A stretch of 64,000 bases of DNA from DASYPQ01 sp041488095 (GTDB taxonomy: Bacteria; Planctomycetota; UBA1135; GCA-002686595). Below the pieces are notes generated by a model. The model was not told the DNA's origin. It did no database searches and saw only the letters and a program-made list of their open reading frames with translations. Positions 23,888 to 32,702 of the stretch are shown here, one piece after another; position 1 is the stretch's first letter, and each line of letters opens with the position of its first letter. A program made the position numbers and the translations under genes. The stretch spans positions 62,001 through 126,000 of the forward strand of contig JBGPOP010000006.1 of the NCBI GenBank assembly GCA_041488095.1. The letters are read 5' to 3'.

Positions 23888-26206
23888 TCAGAGGCCGAAT
23901 CCGGCTCGGATGTACGCGTTGACGGCGCGAGCTGTGTATTCGCCACGCCAGTTGGCTTTCGATTGATTGCGCGCCTCGGTCATGAACGCGTCGAGGGTGG
24001 GCGCGCCCCCGATCGACGCGTGGTAGGTACCGATCGTCCGAGTCGGATCGGGGAATACCACCTGCTGCGCAATCGATCCCGTGTCGTGCACCAACGACTT
24101 CCACCTCGTGAAAGGCGCAGCCAAGGGGCCTGCCTGCATCCACGAGTTCTCAGGCAGCAGACAATGGAAGACGTTGTTCGCGGAGATCACGCCGTTCGTG
24201 CTGCCTGCCTGGTCGTGCACGATCAGCGGATCCGATGTGATCTCGTTCTGAAGCTTGTTGTCGAGCAGCTGGATGTTCACCGTCTGCGCGGCAGTCCCCT
24301 TGAACCGACTGTAGCCGTTCCAGGCGTAGATGATGTTGTTCGAGAACACGGTGTTCTCGACGCCCCTGCCGTTGAGGGCCACGTCAAAGGTCACGGGGTA
24401 GGGCGCGTGCCCGCTGACGTTGTGGGCGATCACGTTGGAATCGATGGTTGCCTGGGAGAGGTTGGACAGCCACATGCCCCAGCCACGCGGACTGCCCGGT
24501 TGGAGGTCTCCGCCGTCGAGCATGACGTTGTGGTGCATGGTGCCGGTGACACCTTGAGCCTCGGGGATCATGCCCCCGCCAAGCAGCACCGCGATCGGGA
24601 GGTGCAAGAACAGGTTTTCCTCGACGGAGCCTCCCGAGCGCATTTGAGCGCCTTCGGTTCTTGCGAGGATGTTCCCGCGAAGTGTGACGCCGGTGCATCC
24701 ATTCTGGATGTAGACGTTGCGGCGATACCAGGTTGGCAGCGATCCCGGGATGGTGTCGTTCCAGCCATTCCTGTCGAGCACGTTCTCCTCCATCAACAGG
24801 CCGTCGGTGCCGGAGGCGAAGATGCCCTGCGAGTTGGAGCTGCCGGTGTTGTATGCATCCACGATCACGTTGCGGCGGATCGTTACGTTGCTCTGCCTGT
24901 GGGTTGGCTCGGGGTAACCCATGACAACGACGTTCGTTTCGTAGGCTTCGATGAAGCAGTCTTCGAGCAGGAAGTTGGCAGTGGCACCCAACCACTGCAC
25001 GCCGCGCGGGGTTCCCTGACCCGTGTAAGTGTGCGCCCAGAAGTGAAGACCGACGATGGCGATGTGGTTCCCTTGCGTGAAGTTGTCCACACCAGTGCCG
25101 GTTCCGGTTCGCAAGAGCGGGCGAGCGCCGGTACCGTAGCTGGACACGAGCATCCGTTCAGCGAGGGAACGCCCGTTCAAGCGGAACTCCCCGTTCGTAT
25201 TGAGCGACTCGTCCCACGTGTCGCCACATTTCAGCAGCAGCCAGTCCGGGAAGCCGTCGCGCAGGAGCGCCTTGCCCGCAGCGACCGTGCGCCTGGCAGT
25301 GACCGGTGAGAGGCCGTTGTTCGCATCGTTGCCGGTGGAGCTGCTGACGTACACCGTGCGAGTGTCCACACTGGGTGTGAACACCGTCCACCCGCCGGAC
25401 GGCGGGTCCGTGAGCACGTTCAAGTCGACGCTGCGGCTGTGCAGCACAGCGCTGTCCACCGCGTCGCGGATCTCGACCACCGACTGGTGCATGCCCATGG
25501 ACAGCGTGCCCGTCTCCGGATCGTTGATGGAGACCACCACGTCAACCGAACCGCTGGGCGCGAGTTGGCCGGACGCTGGCGCGATCGAGACCCACGCGTC
25601 CGGTGCGCTCGCTTGCCAGCTCAGCGCCGTGCTGCCCGTGTTGGTCAACCTGTACACCGTGCTGTCGGGCTGGAAGGGTCCTGTCGCCGCGCCTTGCGAT
25701 GCGAAATCGGTTGCCGGCAAGAGCCGGGAGCCGCTCGCCGGCGGCTGGATCAACAATGCGCATCCGATGCCGATGTCCGGTTGTGGGGCACTGTCGTTGT
25801 GGAAGGTGAGCGTGCCCGGGTAGTCGCCGAGGGTGAGCGTCTGAGCCACCCCAGCGTTCAGATCCGCATGGATGCTGACCTGCGTGTTGGGTGAGATCAC
25901 TCCGGTGAGCTGATCCAACTGCACGAACGCAGGCACCGAGGTCGCCGACCATGCGACAGGTCGGCTACCCGGATTCTCCAGCACCGCGATGTTGCTGGCG
26001 TTCGAGAAGGGGCCGCCCTGCGCACCCGTGATGATCCACGTGGCCGCTCCGCGGTACGTGAAACGGGGCGAGGCCCCGCCGCTACCGCCGCTGCCTCCCC
26101 CTGCACACCCCACGCCGACGCTTGCCAGCGCCAGCACGAGCAGTGCCCGATTCACCCAGCCCGAATCCGACTCGGGCGCGAGGCGCCCCCCACACGTTGC
26201 TGCCAT
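23888..26206 (-). CDS. Secreted beta-helix lipoprotein (pectate-lyase-like fold), copy 2
   Basis: 772 residues and colinear with the copy at 16476; over long stretches I count well above 80 percent identical residues (for example MRSGGSVEENLFLHLPIAVL is unchanged). Signal peptide with lipobox VGVGC (Cys34), Gly/Ser linker, two BACON/Ig-like repeats, then the parallel beta-helix. The start is supported by the conserved AAGGGGACAGCC before ATG. Differences are scattered substitutions, with a divergent patch near the C-terminal third (FHCLLPENSWMQAG against FDSIAAPNAWMRAG), so both copies are intact and probably functional. It transcribes away from the Wza-like gene across a 675-base divergent region. 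Confidence 0.8.
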   Translation of the reverse strand: MAATCGGRLAPESDSGWVNRALLVLALASVGVGCAGGGSGGSGGASPRFTYRGAATWIITGAQGGPFSNASNIAVLENPGSRPVAWSATSVPAFVQLDQLTGVISPNTQVSIHADLNAGVAQTLTLGDYPGTLTFHNDSAPQPDIGIGCALLIQPPASGSRLLPATDFASQGAATGPFQPDSTVYRLTNTGSTALSWQASAPDAWVSIAPASGQLAPSGSVDVVVSINDPETGTLSMGMHQSVVEIRDAVDSAVLHSRSVDLNVLTDPPSGGWTVFTPSVDTRTVYVSSSTGNDANNGLSPVTARRTVAAGKALLRDGFPDWLLLKCGDTWDESLNTNGEFRLNGRSLAERMLVSSYGTGARPLLRTGTGTGVDNFTQGNHIAIVGLHFWAHTYTGQGTPRGVQWLGATANFLLEDCFIEAYETNVVVMGYPEPTHRQSNVTIRRNVIVDAYNTGSSNSQGIFASGTDGLLMEENVLDRNGWNDTIPGSLPTWYRRNVYIQNGCTGVTLRGNILARTEGAQMRSGGSVEENLFLHLPIAVLLGGGMIPEAQGVTGTMHHNVMLDGGDLQPGSPRGWGMWLSNLSQATIDSNVIAHNVSGHAPYPVTFDVALNGRGVENTVFSNNIIYAWNGYSRFKGTAAQTVNIQLLDNKLQNEITSDPLIVHDQAGSTNGVISANNVFHCLLPENSWMQAGPLAAPFTRWKSLVHDTGSIAQQVVFPDPTRTIGTYHASIGGAPTLDAFMTEARNQSKANWRGEYTARAVNAYIRAGFGL

Positions 26207-26386
26207 GGCTGTCCCCTTCGTATTTCGTCCCCTACTCAAGCGAGTACGCGCGCCCGAAACGAGCGCGCGTGTCCCCGACGCGTGATGCCGCACGCGCCGG
26301 CCACCCTATGGCAAGTACAACCATCGGATCCAAACGTCAAGATGTCCCGCCATGGTGATCCTCTTCAGGCTCGCGGCGTCGGCGCC
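23888..26386 (-). repeat. Right arm of the ~2.5-kb inverted repeat
   Basis: Mirror of 16296-18791. The outer end is where the two upstream regions stop matching (shared GCCGACGCCG then CCTGAAG). The inner end is the stop codon of the gene. Confidence 0.85.
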
Positions 26387-26881
26387 AACTCCCGACTCTC
26401 TCCACGGGCCTTGCCTCCGTTCGTGCCGCGTCGGCCTCTCGACCCTCCGCCCGCACGATTCGTTCTTGGATAGAACCGCCGAACCTCTGCACGTGGACCG
26501 AGGTCCCGAATCGCGCGGCATTCTACGACCCCACGCCGGCTGCGACGAGCACCCTCGAGCGTGAAAAAAACGTCCTCGACGGAGATTCAATGGACCCGCG
26601 GGCGACGTAACTCCGGACCCAGAGGCGCTTTCATGGGGCCCGGTCGGGAGGGAGTCAACTTCAGCTCTGCGAGTGGTGACGTCCCAAGGCCGCCCGCCTG
26701 GATGCGGTGGGCCGGACGGGAGCGGGCCAGCCGTATGGGCCAGCAGCCCAGGAGGCAGGCCGGCCGATACATCCTGGACGGGCGCCCCTTTTCCGCCCGA
26801 GTCTCACTCTGCCGCGCCGGACAACGTCTGCGGCCGATCCAGGGGTCACGACCGAGACTCGACGGGAGGCCAGGTGATACG
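26207..26881 (+). promoter_or_regulatory. Divergent intergenic region between beta-helix copy 2 and the export operon
   Basis: 675 bases with no convincing gene. On the minus strand the first ~180 bases are conserved with the region upstream of beta-helix copy 1, including a TTGACG hexamer (26336-26341, read on the minus strand) that is a candidate -35; the -10 side is not conserved, so the promoter is unproven. The plus-strand half must hold the promoter of the Wza-Wzz-Wze operon, but I see no clear hexamers. Confidence 0.4.
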
Positions 26882-27667
26882 ATGAAGAGAAGTTCCCTTC
26901 CTGAGGATCCCACGACGATGTCCCTGCTTCGTCCGACCTTCTCCCGGCGACGGCCCCGGCGCCTGCTCCCCTGCGTCGTCCTGTTGGCCTTCCAGGCGGC
27001 CTGCGCGAGCACCGGGAGACCGATGGCCGAGGTCGCCGCCGAGATCAACGCGACGCTGGATCCTCTGCCCTCGCGGTTCCTGCCCGGGGATTCGGTGGCG
27101 TTGCGCTTCCCGCACGACGCCAACCTGGACCAGACGGTGCAGGTCGACGTGAACGGCAACGCATCTTTCGTCCTGATCGGTACCGTGAGCGTGGCGGGCA
27201 AGCGCCCTGAGCAGGTTCGGGAGGAGCTGGAGCTTGCCTACAAGACGAAGCTCGACAAGCCCGAGCTGAGCGTGAACCTGATCGGGCTCAATCCGGCTGC
27301 CGGCATCGGCGCCACCAACCGCGCCATCCACGTGCTGGGGGAAGTGAGGTCGCCCGGCGAGATCCCCTACATCGGCCAGCAGGTGACCCTGGTCGACGCC
27401 CTGGCGCGCTCGGGTGGGCACATCAAGACCACGGCCTTGCTCCAGGACACGCTCCTGGTCCGCTGGATGCCGGACCAGCGTTCGTGGCGAGCCTGGCGCA
27501 TCGATGCGCGACCGAACCACTGGGGCGCGGCGAACCAGGTCCTGCTGCAAGCCAACGATCTCGTGTACGTCCCCAACACGCCGATCGACAACGTGGACAC
27601 CTGGGTCGACCAGTACATTCGCCTGCTCATACCCTTCCCCTTCCTGATCGCACCCACTCCGCGCTGA
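26882..27667 (+). CDS. Polysaccharide export lipoprotein, Wza-like
   Basis: 261 residues; start at ATG with AGGTGA four bases upstream (ATG 26918 is an alternative). A signal sequence ends at a lipobox FQAAC. The Poly_export domain follows: LDPLPSRFLPGDSVALRFPHD, then VQVDVNGNASFVLIGTVSVAG, GKRPEQVREELELAY. A single SLBB-type domain comes next (HVLGEVRSPGEIPYIGQQVTLVDALARSGG). The C-terminus has NDLVYVPNTPIDNVDTWVDQYIRLL with an amphipathic end, as in the outer-membrane helix of Wza. It should oligomerise into the outer-membrane channel for the polysaccharide. It starts a three-gene operon with the Wzz- and Wze-like genes. Confidence 0.9.
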   Translation: MKRSSLPEDPTTMSLLRPTFSRRRPRRLLPCVVLLAFQAACASTGRPMAEVAAEINATLDPLPSRFLPGDSVALRFPHDANLDQTVQVDVNGNASFVLIGTVSVAGKRPEQVREELELAYKTKLDKPELSVNLIGLNPAAGIGATNRAIHVLGEVRSPGEIPYIGQQVTLVDALARSGGHIKTTALLQDTLLVRWMPDQRSWRAWRIDARPNHWGAANQVLLQANDLVYVPNTPIDNVDTWVDQYIRLLIPFPFLIAPTPR

Positions 27668-27679
27668 GGACCCTCCGAG

Positions 27680-29341
27680 GTGGAATCCATCCAGCTCGAT
27701 TCCGGCGAGCTTGCCCAAGAGCCGCAGGCTGACCTCGCCAGCGCGTTGCTGATACCTCTGGCGCGCTCGCGCTGGCTGTTCCTCTCGGTCGCTCTGCTGG
27801 GCGCGGCCGCCGGGATCGCGTTCGGAATCGTCCAGCCGAACAGCTACGTTTCGACCGGGAAGCTGCTCGTCCGTCACAGTGCGCGCGAGGAGGTCACGCC
27901 TGAGACGGTGATCGCGGGGCCGGGTGGACAGGCTTACGGGCAGACCAACGACCTGGTCAACAACGAGATCCAGCTCCTGGCCGTCCCGCTGGTCTTCGAG
28001 CGCGTGGCCCGGGATGTCACCCCGCCGCGAATCTACTCGTCCTACGATCCCACAGCCGAGGACAGGAAGGAGACGCCGCCCGCCTTGCGCCTCTTCCATC
28101 GGTTCCAGTCCTGGTGGTTCCGGCGCGCGAGCGCCGAGCAGGCGAGCAAGATCGGTCACACCCTGGACGGCTGCCCCGCGTGCGTGAGCGAGACGGCGCA
28201 CGCGCTCATGAAGGAGATCGAGCTGAACGCCGAGCCGATGTCCAGCGTGATCACGGTCTCCTACGCCTCACACGATCCCGCCTTGGCCCGCCAGGTCGTC
28301 GGCGCTTTCCTGACCGCCGCCGAAGAGCGCCACCGCGAGGCCTACAGCACGAACACGACGCTCGCGTTCGTGAACGAGCGCCTCCAGGAGAGCCTCTCCC
28401 AGGTGCAGGTGGCCGAGACCGAGTTCACCGCCTACCGCCAGACCTGCGAGGTGTTCGACTACGACTCCCAGCGCCAACAGCTCATGACGCTGGCCCAGGA
28501 CCTGGAGAAGCAGGCCGCGGATTACGGTTCCAAGCTCGCGGAGCTGCGCAGCCGCTCCACGGCGCTCACCGCCTTGCTGGCGGCGCAGCCCGCGACCATG
28601 AGCCAGGAGGTCGAACGCGCTCCGGTTCCGAACCCCAGATGGACGTTCTTGCAGCAGCGGCTTGTCGAGCTCCAGGACAAGCTCGACGATCTCCGCACGC
28701 GGGTGGGCGGGACGACCGAAGATCGCAAGACCGAGCTAGCCCTGATCGAGGGACGCATCCAGAGCATCCAGGGCGAACTGAAGGAACAGCCCGCGCTCAT
28801 CGAGCAGACTCCGGTCCAGCAGTCGGTCCCCGATCCGCGTCACCAGCGCCTGACCCAGGCGCTCGACGAACTCACGCAGGACATCGCCGCACAGGAGACG
28901 TTGACCTCCAAGGCGACCGACTGGCTCGCATCGGTCCGCCTGCGCCTCGTCGCGACCGAGCAGTGCGAGCCCAGATACCGCTTCCTCGAGGCGACGACCA
29001 AGAACGCGAAAGCAAACTACGACGCTTTGGTCAAGGCTCACGAGCGGACGAACCTGATGAACCTGCTCGAACAGGTGGAGTTCTCGAACCTGCGCCGCAT
29101 CCAGGAGCCTACCCTGCCCCTCGAGAAGGAGGGGCCCAAGCGGATCAAGTTCCTGATCATCGGACTCCTCATGGGCGCGCTCGCCGGAGCCGCGCTGGCC
29201 TTCGCGCGGCACCACCTCGACCCGTTCGTCCGTTCCCCGGCCGAGGTCGAGCGCCTGCTCGGTCTCCGAGTCGTGGGCGTGCTGCCGCGCTCCCGCCTGC
29301 CCCGGCGCCTGCGTCGGACGCTCCGCCACGCCGCCCTATGA
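27680..29341 (+). CDS. Polysaccharide chain-length/co-polymerase protein, Wzz/GumC-like
   Basis: 553 residues from a GTG start 12 bases after the Wza-like gene. An N-terminal membrane helix (WLFLSVALLGAAAGIAFGIV, residues about 33-52) and a C-terminal one (FLIIGLLMGALAGAALAFA, about 492-510) bracket a long periplasmic region with extended coiled-coil character (residues about 200-470), the usual PCP-2a layout. The Pro-rich motif before the second helix is QEPTLPLEKEGPKR. The C-terminal tail RSPAEVERLLGLRVVGVLPRSR is the segment that normally leads into a kinase domain, here encoded by the next gene. It governs length and export of the polymer in the inner membrane. Confidence 0.9.
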   Translation: MESIQLDSGELAQEPQADLASALLIPLARSRWLFLSVALLGAAAGIAFGIVQPNSYVSTGKLLVRHSAREEVTPETVIAGPGGQAYGQTNDLVNNEIQLLAVPLVFERVARDVTPPRIYSSYDPTAEDRKETPPALRLFHRFQSWWFRRASAEQASKIGHTLDGCPACVSETAHALMKEIELNAEPMSSVITVSYASHDPALARQVVGAFLTAAEERHREAYSTNTTLAFVNERLQESLSQVQVAETEFTAYRQTCEVFDYDSQRQQLMTLAQDLEKQAADYGSKLAELRSRSTALTALLAAQPATMSQEVERAPVPNPRWTFLQQRLVELQDKLDDLRTRVGGTTEDRKTELALIEGRIQSIQGELKEQPALIEQTPVQQSVPDPRHQRLTQALDELTQDIAAQETLTSKATDWLASVRLRLVATEQCEPRYRFLEATTKNAKANYDALVKAHERTNLMNLLEQVEFSNLRRIQEPTLPLEKEGPKRIKFLIIGLLMGALAGAALAFARHHLDPFVRSPAEVERLLGLRVVGVLPRSRLPRRLRRTLRHAAL

Positions 29342-30009
29342 ACCCGGCCGTCGACCCGACCGACACCCTGGGGCCGATGGCGTCGCTCCGGAAGACGGTC
29401 GACACCCTGTGGACCCATCTGGCGCCGGCCGGCAAGCCCCAGAGTCTGAGGCGCATCCTCTTCACCGCGCCTCGCTCCGGCCAGGGAACGACGACCGTGG
29501 CCTTGTGCGCGGCGCTCGGTCTGGCTCGTCACCTTCAGGCCAAGGTCACCCTGGTGGAGACGGGGGCACCGTCGGCGACTCTCGCCGCCCTTCTCGGGGC
29601 CGAGCCTCAGCCGGGGCTCTCGGAAGTCCTGGCCGGAGAGGCCGAGCGGGAGTCGGCGATTCGTCAAGGCTTGGATTCCGAACTGATCGTCATGCCCGCG
29701 GGGAGTCGGCCCATCCAGCCGGGCGCCCTGAACGGTGATCTGGCGCGAGGGCTCTTGGAATGGCTGGGTCAGCGACGGGACTTTCTCCTGATCGACGCGC
29801 CGCCGCTCCTGCTCCACCCCGAGGCGCGGCCGCTGATGTGGGAGGCCGATCAGATCGTGGTGGTCCTGGAGGCCGGACGGACGCGCAAGGACGAGGCCCG
29901 GGCCCTGGTCCAGGCCCTGAACGAGGCCCAGGTGGAGGTCCTCGGCTGCGTCCTGAACCGCTACCGGCCGGACCTTCCGAGCTGGATCGGCGGGTCGTCG
30001 CTGGCCTGA
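29338..30009 (+). CDS. Wze/CpsD-like P-loop ATPase lacking the Walker A lysine
   Basis: 223 residues overlapping the Wzz-like gene by ATGA. The fold is that of the bacterial tyrosine kinase domain: RRILFTAPRSGQGTTTVA at the P-loop, VTLVETGAPSATLAALLG in the place of Walker A', and RDFLLIDAPPLLL as Walker B, then QIVVVLEAGRTRKDEA and LGCVLNRYRP. In active enzymes the P-loop reads GxGKS/T and Walker A' has a DxD; here the Lys is Thr and the Asp pair is absent. There is no C-terminal tyrosine cluster. It may therefore bind nucleotide weakly or act as a structural partner of the Wzz-like protein. Identity of the family is secure; activity is doubtful. Confidence 0.8.
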   Translation: MNPAVDPTDTLGPMASLRKTVDTLWTHLAPAGKPQSLRRILFTAPRSGQGTTTVALCAALGLARHLQAKVTLVETGAPSATLAALLGAEPQPGLSEVLAGEAERESAIRQGLDSELIVMPAGSRPIQPGALNGDLARGLLEWLGQRRDFLLIDAPPLLLHPEARPLMWEADQIVVVLEAGRTRKDEARALVQALNEAQVEVLGCVLNRYRPDLPSWIGGSSLA

Positions 30010-30195
30010 CCCGGGCCCGTCACGGAATCTGGCCCCCTTGATTGTGCCTCGATCCGCCCCAAGTCCTTAGCCGCCAACATTCTGTCAGCGGCCCAGGATC
30101 CCCCGGCGCGCCTGGCGCTCGTGATCGGTCGCAACCCACTGCGCTGACTGGACCTCCCCGAGGGTCAGGGACAGCGAAGTGTGCCAGGTTCCCCG

Positions 30196-30801
30196 TCACG
30201 CCTTCGCGCACGCGCGCGCGAGCGTCGCGACCAGGCGGCAGCCGGCCTCGAGCGCCTGGGGATCCCTCTCCGCATTGCGCCACCAGACCTTCACCTCGCG
30301 ATCGGCGACCTGCAGGTTCACGGAGCGCGCGAGTGCGCCGAGGCGCAACCGCACCTCGTCGTCGAGGGCCCGCAGCGTCGCCTCCGACGCCTTCGAGCGG
30401 ACCACCATCCTGTCATCGAAGCTGCGGTCGCCCGTGCGGATCGATTTCCAGCCCACGGCCTCGCCGATCGGCGTCAGGAACGTCCGGCGCGTGGCCAGGA
30501 GCTTCCCAGGGAAGCGCCGCTCGAGCTGGCTCTTGACTCGCGTGTAGGTGACCTGGGTCTTGCCGGTGCTGACGGTGAAGGTGTCGAGGCGGAAGGCGAC
30601 GCCCTCGAGCGTCCCTTCGATCGCTTGCGGGATCCGCCGGTACCAGGGCCCGGCGGCCTCGATCCACCGGAAGCCGCGGTCGGAGGCGAAGCGACGCCAG
30701 GCCTCCCGCCGCAGCTCGCTGCGGCGCGCGTCGTAGCGGACCGCCACGACGATCACGATGGCGAGCCCGGCGACGAGGAGGGCGAGGACGAGCCAGATCA
30801 C
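30196..30801 (-). CDS. Single-pass membrane protein of unknown function
   Basis: 201 residues from a GTG. One N-terminal membrane helix (WLVLALLVAGLAIVIVVAV) is followed by a basic segment and a soluble alpha/beta-looking domain (FRWIEAAGPWYRRIPQAIEG, VTYTRVKSQLERRFPGK, FDDRMVVRSKASEATLRAL). I do not recognise the family. It lies 33 bases downstream of the seven-heme cytochrome gene on the same strand, so it may be an accessory membrane partner. No known cofactor motif is visible. Confidence 0.6.
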   Translation of the reverse strand: MIWLVLALLVAGLAIVIVVAVRYDARRSELRREAWRRFASDRGFRWIEAAGPWYRRIPQAIEGTLEGVAFRLDTFTVSTGKTQVTYTRVKSQLERRFPGKLLATRRTFLTPIGEAVGWKSIRTGDRSFDDRMVVRSKASEATLRALDDEVRLRLGALARSVNLQVADREVKVWWRNAERDPQALEAGCRLVATLARACAKA

Positions 30802-30834
30802 TGCGCGCGATTACACAGCGATCGACCTCGGCAT

Positions 30835-32649
30835 TCAACGCGGGCCGCCGTCGACGCTCGGGCGCGACGGGTCGAGGGCGCGAGCCGAGCGCGCCCACCG
30901 GTCCGCGTCATCCCGCCGCCCGGACCGGCGATGGTGCTCCGCGAGCGCGCCGGCGAGCGCCGCGTCGGGCGAGATCGCGAACGCCGCCTCGAGATCGGCC
31001 GCGAAGCCGTCGCGGTCGCCGAGCTGGAGCTTCAGGACGGCGCGGTTCCTCAGCGCGCCGGCGGCCTTGGGGTGATCGGCGATCGCCGCATCGAGCACGT
31101 CGATCCCCTCGCGGGGCTTGCCGAGCCGTCCCAGCAGCAGCCCGAGGTTCACGACGGTCTCGGTCTGCGCGGGATCGAGCGCCAGAGCGCGCTCGTACGC
31201 CGTCCGTGCCTCGCCGAGGCGCGAAGCCCCCTCGAGCAGCGATCCGCGCAGGTGGTGGTAGGTCGCGAGCCTCTCCGACGCCTTTCCCGGCTGCCGGTCG
31301 GCGTGTGGAAGGGCGAGATCGCCGCGCCCGGACGCCATCAGGGCCATCATCCACAAGCCCGGATCCTCCGCGTAGGCGGGCCGCGCCCGTCCAGGCCAGG
31401 TGAAGACCGCGAGCTTCCCGTCCTTCGATTCCGTGGCCCGCAGCTCCGCGGCTGGCGAGGGGGGTCCCCGGTTCCTGCGGATGAAGTGGTCGTGGATCTC
31501 GACGCCGGCGACATCGAACACGCCGGTCCGGCGCATGTGGCACTGGACGCAGTCCTCACCCGCGCGTTCCCCGGGAGGACGAGCGCACGGTATCCGGCTC
31601 GATGTGTGGCACCGCAGGCATCCGTTGCGCACGACTGCGCGCTCCTTCGGATCGAAGCTCGAGCGGTGCGGGTCGTGGCAGGAGAGACAGGTGAGCGGCT
31701 CGCGCGTGGATCCGGAGGAGCTGGGCTTCGTCGACTCCGTGAAGCAGCGCGAGCGCACCAGGCGTTCGACCTGGCTCACGAAGCGGATCTCGTCGCTCGG
31801 GCTCGCGGCGAGGAACACGGCGCGCTCCGCGAGAACATCGCCGCCTGGCGGTGGCACGCCGCGCGCTCCGGGCTCGAGCAGGAAGCTCGCGTCGCCCTGC
31901 AGGTGGCAGCGCGCGCACAAGGACAGGCTCTCGACCCATCCCGCGCGGCTCGCCGCGAGGACCGGATCGTCCGCGTCGGGCTTGCCTCCGGCGAGATCCG
32001 TCTCCCGCCAGCGCGCGTGGCCCTCGACGTCGCCGTGGCAGGCGGCGCAGGAGACGCCGGACGGCTGCCAGGAGGCCGGGTCCGGCCGAAGGTTGAGCGG
32101 GTAGTCGCGCGGGGGAAGCCGATCGGTGTGGCACGCCAGGCACTCCTCCGCGATCGGAGTCGTGAATCGCGTGCCAGGTCGGATCGTGTGCCCCGGCGCC
32201 AGCGCCGCATGGCGCTCCTTGCCCCGTCCCGCGACCTCCACCGGCGCGAACCACAAGAGGTCGCCGACGAGCGCGGCGTAGGAGCGGTCCATCAGGCCCG
32301 CTCCGATCGCGAAGGGGAGCTCGGCGGAGATCGCCGTCTCGCCGCCCTTCCAGGTCTCTACGATGCGCGCGGATCGCCCCTTCTGCTCCAGGCGGTAGCT
32401 CCAACCCGTGTCGGCGTCGGGAACGGACGCGAGATCGTCGAGCTCTCCGGCACGGAGGGGTTCGAGCGCCCTCGCCATCCCGGTCTCGCGGTACGAGCGG
32501 ACGACGTCCGCGTGGCAGTCGAGACAGCGCTCGCCGACCTGCGGCCAGGATGGCTCTCGCGGGAGAGGAGGACTCTCGAGTCCGCGCGAACAGCCGAGGA
32601 AGCCGGCGGCCAGGACGGGCGCGCAGTGCAGGTGTCGGGCGGGGCGCAT
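30835..32649 (-). CDS. Seven-heme cytochrome c lipoprotein with TPR domain
   Basis: 604 residues. The N-terminus is a lipoprotein signal (APVLAAGFLGC). Seven CxxCH heme-attachment motifs follow between residues about 40 and 385: CLDCH, CLACH, CAACH, CARCH, CLSCH, CLRCH and CVQCH. This part resembles the cytochrome c-554 type found in multiheme oxidoreductases. Residues about 450-600 form tetratricopeptide repeats (RLGEARTAYERALALDPAQT, LGRLGKPREGIDVLDAAI), a common C-terminal add-on of planctomycete and acidobacterial multihemes for protein contacts. It would transfer electrons on the periplasmic or outer surface. It is divergent from the saccharopine-dehydrogenase-like gene, with 53 bases between starts. 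Confidence 0.88.
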   Translation of the reverse strand: MRPARHLHCAPVLAAGFLGCSRGLESPPLPREPSWPQVGERCLDCHADVVRSYRETGMARALEPLRAGELDDLASVPDADTGWSYRLEQKGRSARIVETWKGGETAISAELPFAIGAGLMDRSYAALVGDLLWFAPVEVAGRGKERHAALAPGHTIRPGTRFTTPIAEECLACHTDRLPPRDYPLNLRPDPASWQPSGVSCAACHGDVEGHARWRETDLAGGKPDADDPVLAASRAGWVESLSLCARCHLQGDASFLLEPGARGVPPPGGDVLAERAVFLAASPSDEIRFVSQVERLVRSRCFTESTKPSSSGSTREPLTCLSCHDPHRSSFDPKERAVVRNGCLRCHTSSRIPCARPPGERAGEDCVQCHMRRTGVFDVAGVEIHDHFIRRNRGPPSPAAELRATESKDGKLAVFTWPGRARPAYAEDPGLWMMALMASGRGDLALPHADRQPGKASERLATYHHLRGSLLEGASRLGEARTAYERALALDPAQTETVVNLGLLLGRLGKPREGIDVLDAAIADHPKAAGALRNRAVLKLQLGDRDGFAADLEAAFAISPDAALAGALAEHHRRSGRRDDADRWARSARALDPSRPSVDGGPR

Positions 32650-32702
32650 CGCGGTCGGGCACGAGGCAGCTTAGAATCCCGCGCCCTTCCGAGGGAGGAA
32701 GC

